Notes under the pieces: generated by a model
The model's database searches: none
Told to the model about the DNA's origin: nothing
Seen by the model: only the letters and a program-made list of their open reading frames with translations
Made by a program: the position numbers and the translations under genes
Source of the DNA: Takakia lepidozioides
Taxonomy: Eukaryota; Streptophyta; Takakiopsida; Takakiales; Takakiaceae
Reading direction: 5' to 3'
Assembly (NCBI GenBank): GCA_030704615.1
Contig: CM060733.1
Coordinates: 35,896,001 to 35,960,000 of the forward strand
DNA: 64,000 nt
Shown: positions 60,401-64,000 of the stretch, one piece after another
Layout of the letters: each line of letters begins with the position of its first letter
How positions within the stretch are numbered: position 1 is the stretch's first letter

Positions 60401-63400
60401 GCTCAAGTTTATAAAGGAGAAGCCATTGTCCACACCTTCCTTTGAATGTCGAACATGAGAAGCAGGTTCTTGTCGGTGACAATACGAGGAGCAACTGTTG
60501 TGCCTTCTGCAGGGACTGTTGCCAATAAAAGCTGCACTTCACAGTCACATAATTCATTAGAGCGACAAAACTTAGTTTCAAATAGGGCAATCTAGCCTAC
60601 ATTGTGCGCAGAAGTGAATTGCATAAAGGTGTATAACCTACTTATGTACATAATGACACATGCTATGTATACATCAAGGGCATGTCTTTCATACATGTAT
60701 CACATGAAGGCATTGACGTCAATGCATCTAGTACATTAAACAGGAGACACAAACACCTACAAACTTAGCTGCACACGTATGCCACGTTGTACATACATTA
60801 ACTTGCATGCATCCACCAATGCACACATCATAAAAGACCTACTTGCTACACACACACCCTTCCATCCCTAGATAAACATGCCCCTATCTCACACTCTTGA
60901 CAACTTCCATCAATGTGTACCTGCTCAATTCTGTAGAAGGGTGCCAAATGGGTGTCAAAAAACTCCTTCTCTTCTGCTGTCTTACTTCCAGGGCTTACCC
61001 AAAGCTGTGAAAAGGAATTCCCTCAATTGATCAGAAAAAATGCAAGAGGAAGACCAGAGGGGAGCATGCTCATTTTCCTCTGGCCGCTAATAGAAATGTA
61101 GACTCTGCTGTGGAGCCTGGGAGTATTAACAGGCAATCAACTGTGCATCTGCTGAGTCAGTAGCTAAATACCCTAGGCCTCTGATATGTATCAGATATAG
61201 CCCCTTTCAGTGATTTCTAACAGAAATTTTGTGGCTACAAATGCATCACTGGTCAGGACTGATCCAACCTTATCAGGTCTAGTCTCCACAGTGAGATGAA
61301 GCAAGCCCAAGCAGAGCAGTAACGTAATCACAACGGCAACTGAGAGCACCACATATGCATGTTGAGCTATCCATTTTCCCTGCAATCTGCCCCAAACCCA
61401 CCCCCCCAACGAAACTTCATGGATCTTGGGTATACCTACAGTTGAGCCAGATCCAGAATTCAAACCACCCTGCCGAAAAGAAAAAATGTGGACGCGTTGC
61501 TGAAGCAAGCGTAAATTATGGTGTCACTTGACCCCGAAGAGCTACCACCCTGCCATAATTAAAGCCATGCACAATTGAGGTCAAATCTATTAAGGTGGGA
61601 TTTTGGTTCTAAGTTTAATGGTGTAAAACAATATACTCTCTTCTGTGCTTGCTCAGCATCTTATACAATCTGGTTGCAGTCAATGATGTAGCCCTATTCT
61701 CTTCGGTGTCCTCCAAAGATAAAGACACATCAAGCCAAGACTCTTGAGGCTTCATCCTCACTAACAATCTATATACGTAGAAGAATATTCCCCAATGTTG
61801 AAAAGAAGGCACATCCACAAGGGTGCTTTCCACAGAGACAGCCCTACACTGCCTGAGATATACTTGTATCATACACTACAAACTGTCATATCCACCAAAG
61901 ACATGTCCAGTATCAATTTTCTGTTCCTATGTCCAAAGAACAACTACGATCATTTGCCTGATACATATCTACACAAAAACCGCATCCACAGATGGCCCAG
62001 TGGTTAGGGCACAAGGCCCCATTACAAGTGGTTGTGGGTTCAAAGCCACATAGATGTATGTTGGATGTCAACCATAATAGCCAACCCAGCTATAAAAGTG
62101 GGGTACCAGGTCAACCAGTTACTTAATGTGTGGGTACCTGGGGGATTTTGAGTCCTTGGGGGAGGTTTGGCCAACCGCGTTGCCCCAGTTATGGCCGTTA
62201 GAAGGTGTCCACCTTCCCAACGGAAGGCAGTAGCCTTTGGGGTGAAGAGACACCATAATTTACACTCGCTTTGGCAGGCATAAACCTTATTTTTTAACAC
62301 AAGAACCTGAATCACGTGCTGAAAACATTTGGTCTGTCCAAAATCAGCCACAGTGCAGCGCCTCAATCAACATAATAGATCATAAGGCAGGAGAGTGCAC
62401 CTGAACCAATCAGAGAGGAATGCCTGCATGTAGGGGCTGGTTGGCAGTTTGTCTGCAGTCCCATTTTCCTGCATCCGAAAAAACAATTACAACTGCTCAT
62501 TTTATACAAACTTGAGAGGGGTGAAGGAGAAAGTGCGTGAAGTGTGTTGCTGTTGAATCAAAAGCACACAACAGCTAGATATTGTGTAGGCAGACTGACA
62601 TGTTGACACTCAGCTCTCCCAGATTATTTGCTTTGGACATTGTGTTACACAAGACAAAATAATTTGAAATGATTGTCACACCTCAGCAATTTGGATTTCA
62701 GCACTCGTATCAGGGCGCTCTAACTCATGGTCTTCCGGAACATGTAGCAGGGGCTCTTCCAGTGCTTGTTCCTCAGTTTCATCCGGCAAATGGAAAGTCC
62801 ACCACCATCCAAAGATTGCAAAGAGGACGACCACATACAAGATCACCATAGCCATCTGGAGACAACCAATCTGCACACCAACAATGCATCACACCTTGTC
62901 CTGCACACTATTAATGGCACCTGCTAGCATAGATTACTTCCTATTTATCCACCCAAAATAATAGACACACAGCATCTCTGAGATTGAATGCCACCTGCAT
63001 TGTTACTTTCTCTAGCAGATCAGAAGCAAAGCTGGGGTGCACTTCCACCCCTCAAAAACAGGAACTAGGTCAGGGAACCTTATTCATGGGTTTGGTCCAT
63101 GCTCATTAGCGATGAGTTATACACAGTAGAGGTAAGCAGACTTGGAGATACAGTTGCAAGGTTTACCTTGTACAATTCTAGATAAACAGCTGCATCTGCA
63201 GGAATGAGGACATCACTCCACATGTCTAACTAATCAGGCCAGACAAGCTACTTGTGAAGTGATAAAGACCATCAGCTGAGTATTGACTAAAAACTGATAT
63301 CTCTTGAAATCATCACCTCCTACTACACATAGTGCAATAGGTGAAAACCCCCCTTATGCAGAAGATGCAGATAATCAAATAGGTACATGCATCCATTGAG

Positions 63401-63859
63401 TTGCAGGTGGTCAGAAGAGACTCTTGTTGTTTATTCAGGGCTTATTCGTCAAAATAAAGGACTTCAAAAACCAGAGAATGGATTTGTTCTTAAGAGTAAG
63501 TTTGCTGCTTTCTGGAAGATATGCAGCCTGCTTTTGTTTCTTGTATGTAGTTTCAGAAGCTAGATTGACAATCTGACAGAGGGCCCCAAGGGCTCATGGG
63601 ACATGAGAGCACACCTGAAATGGGCCAACTTTAACAGAGCACTCTGGACTTGGAGGGGAAGGAGGAGAGGGATCCAAACAGATTGTGGCCGAGGGGCAGT
63701 CACCACACGAACAAGAGAGAGAGGAGTCGAAGCAAGCCGCCACAGGGGAATCCAGGGGTTCCATAAAAGATCCTTCAGTAACAGATGTCCGAAACTGGAT
63801 GGCAAAAGGGGAGCCTGGCTCATACAATCCTGCCTCTCTGCCCAAGAAAGCAAACCACT
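48113..63859 (-). CDS. NPC1: NPC1-type sterol transporter, 33 exons, 5' end outside the window
   Basis: Role: a polytopic protein of late endosome, lysosome or vacuole membranes that accepts sterol in the lumen and passes it across the glycocalyx to the membrane. The 33 exons read here keep one frame throughout and code for 1118 residues plus a stop. Comparison with the plant family, as remembered, shows the C-terminal end of the N-terminal sterol-binding domain, the middle luminal domain, the sterol-sensing domain, the cysteine-rich C-terminal luminal domain and the last membrane bundle. About 200 residues (signal peptide and most of the sterol-binding domain) should lie beyond 64000. The exon coordinates are given in the five block entries. 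No frameshift or stop was met, so the gene looks functional. A LINE piece and a SINE sit in introns. Confidence 0.93.
51804..55657 (-). other. NPC1: NPC1 exon block 4: cysteine-rich C-terminal luminal domain
   Basis: Exons 55589-55657, 55176-55252, 54683-54752, 54196-54345, 53909-53974, 53408-53552, 52852-52916, 51804-51869. Read-out includes [130 protein letters not shown] and [20 protein letters not shown]. This domain binds the lipid carrier NPC2 in animals. Confidence 0.9.
51920..52165 (-). mobile_element. LINE tail fragment in an NPC1 intron
   Basis: Minus-strand residues [14 protein letters not shown] and an upstream [15 protein letters not shown]-like segment align with QTGCGVNGHNAMA and the DIW-K-TQINSIYEG segment at 16720-16830. 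It lies between NPC1 exons 52852-52916 and 51804-51869, in the same direction as the gene. Confidence 0.5.
55891..58126 (-). other. NPC1: NPC1 exon block 3: sterol-sensing domain
   Basis: Exons 58040-58126, 57691-57819, 56822-57020, 56426-56575, 56241-56284, 55891-55974. [17 protein letters not shown] opens the domain. [17 protein letters not shown], then [16 protein letters not shown] keep the conserved [12 protein letters not shown] segment that includes the proline (human P691) needed for sterol response. [14 protein letters not shown] follows, and a loop with NRVDCFPC. The 44-base exon uses an acceptor CGTTAG at 56285-56286, set by phase, giving [13 protein letters not shown]. Confidence 0.9.
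58476..61004 (-). other. NPC1: NPC1 exon block 2: middle luminal domain
   Basis: Exons 60921-61004, 60436-60531, 59888-59989, 59690-59758, 59363-59458, 58830-58937, 58476-58589, all in phase 0. They encode [110 protein letters not shown] and a last exon ending in STADISTIA. All exons being whole codons is itself notable. Confidence 0.9.
60064..60092 (+). repeat. Copy of part of an NPC1 exon inside the next intron
   Basis: CACCTTCATACTCTTCAAAG followed by AGTTCT occurs here and at 59717-59742 inside exon 59690-59758. The copy is about 350 bases upstream in gene direction, in the intron between exons 60436-60531 and 59888-59989. About 26 bases are identical. Confidence 0.7.
61269..63859 (-). 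other. NPC1: NPC1 exon block 1: end of sterol-binding domain, first membrane helices
   Basis: Exons 63615-63859, 62682-62870, 62401-62468, 61269-61386. The first starts in phase 2 ([19 protein letters not shown]) and holds the C-S-C-G-D-C segment closing the N-terminal domain. The second is a membrane helix ([18 protein letters not shown]). The fourth contains the next helix and VETRPDK. For the fourth exon I chose the acceptor TTTGGGGCAG at 61387-61388, since it alone keeps phase with TTC AG at 62401 and gives [15 protein letters not shown] better-looking pyrimidine-rich acceptor at 61470 would shift the frame. Confidence 0.85.
61990..62300 (+). mobile_element. SINE family 1 with tRNA-derived head, in an NPC1 intron
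   Basis: GATGGCCCAGTGGTTAGGGC holds an A box (TGGCCCAGTGG) and GGGTTCAAAGCC a B box 34 bases on, so the head derives from a tRNA. The body has AAGGTGTCCACCTTCC and GACACCATAATTTACACTC and ends in a T-run (CTTATTTTTT at about 62290). It is opposite in strand to NPC1. The tail is shared with 1503-1670. Confidence 0.7.
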
Positions 63860-64000
63860 CTGCAATCAAAGAAACACATGGACGCATGAGACTGAACCTA
63901 ACACAAATAGCTAAACAAATGTGATTTATCTGGCTGTCCATACTGATACTGATGAAATTCTAGCCAGTGTACTCACAATTGTTAAAAGTGGATAGAGTTT

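Noticed and set aside
1-64000. CRISPR arrays, bacterial operons, rRNA genes
   Set aside because: No regular spaced repeats of that kind, no ribosome-binding patterns and no rRNA sequence were seen. The split genes are eukaryotic.

Overview
The window reads as nuclear DNA of a green plant or streptophyte alga. Two split host genes lie on the minus strand: a START-like phosphatidylinositol transfer protein (PITP, 2.4-7.8 kb) and the 3' two thirds or more of a plant-type NPC1 sterol transporter (48.1-63.9 kb, 33 exons recognised, start beyond the right edge). Introns are short to medium with GT-AG ends. A class I PITP is, to my knowledge, missing from Arabidopsis and typical flowering plants, so a bryophyte, lycophyte or charophyte is more likely. 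I cannot name the species.

Layout. 0-2.3 kb: no secure gene, two dispersed repeats. 2.4-7.8 kb: PITP, with a LINE fragment in one intron. 8.9-9.5 kb: a possible DUF2921-like fragment. 10-38.9 kb: a nest of transposons. A decayed Ty1/copia element (gag to reverse transcriptase at 10.0-13.1 kb, RNase H and 3' LTR at 38.1-38.9 kb) is split by about 25 kb of younger DNA. That insert holds a CACTA end with a charged second-ORF gene (13.1-16.4 kb), a repeat-rich stretch with LINE, hairpin and tandem repeats (16.4-24.8 kb), and a second CACTA element (from 25.25 kb). The second CACTA has an N-terminal zinc-finger-like exon, a SET-like domain and a TNP2-type transposase. Its transposase gene was hit by a chromodomain Ty3/gypsy element, whose LTRs lie at 31.7-32.4 and 37.4-38.1 kb. 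The last part of the transposase and the CACTA terminus are now inverted against the gypsy pol gene.

39-48 kb: gene-free DNA with three TTAA-flanked inverted-repeat elements, two copies of a tRNA-headed SINE, and AT-rich elements built from repeated GGTAT/TACCC words. 48.1-63.9 kb: NPC1, with a LINE tail and a second tRNA-headed SINE in its introns.

How it works together: the two confident host genes both act in lipid transport, PITP moving phosphatidylinositol between membranes and NPC1 exporting sterol from the late endosome/vacuole lumen. With 40 kb of transposons between them this is probably chance. Most transposon genes carry stops or frameshifts and are read as pseudogenes. Exon borders come from reading splice sites by eye together with remembered family conservation; no alignment or search was run.
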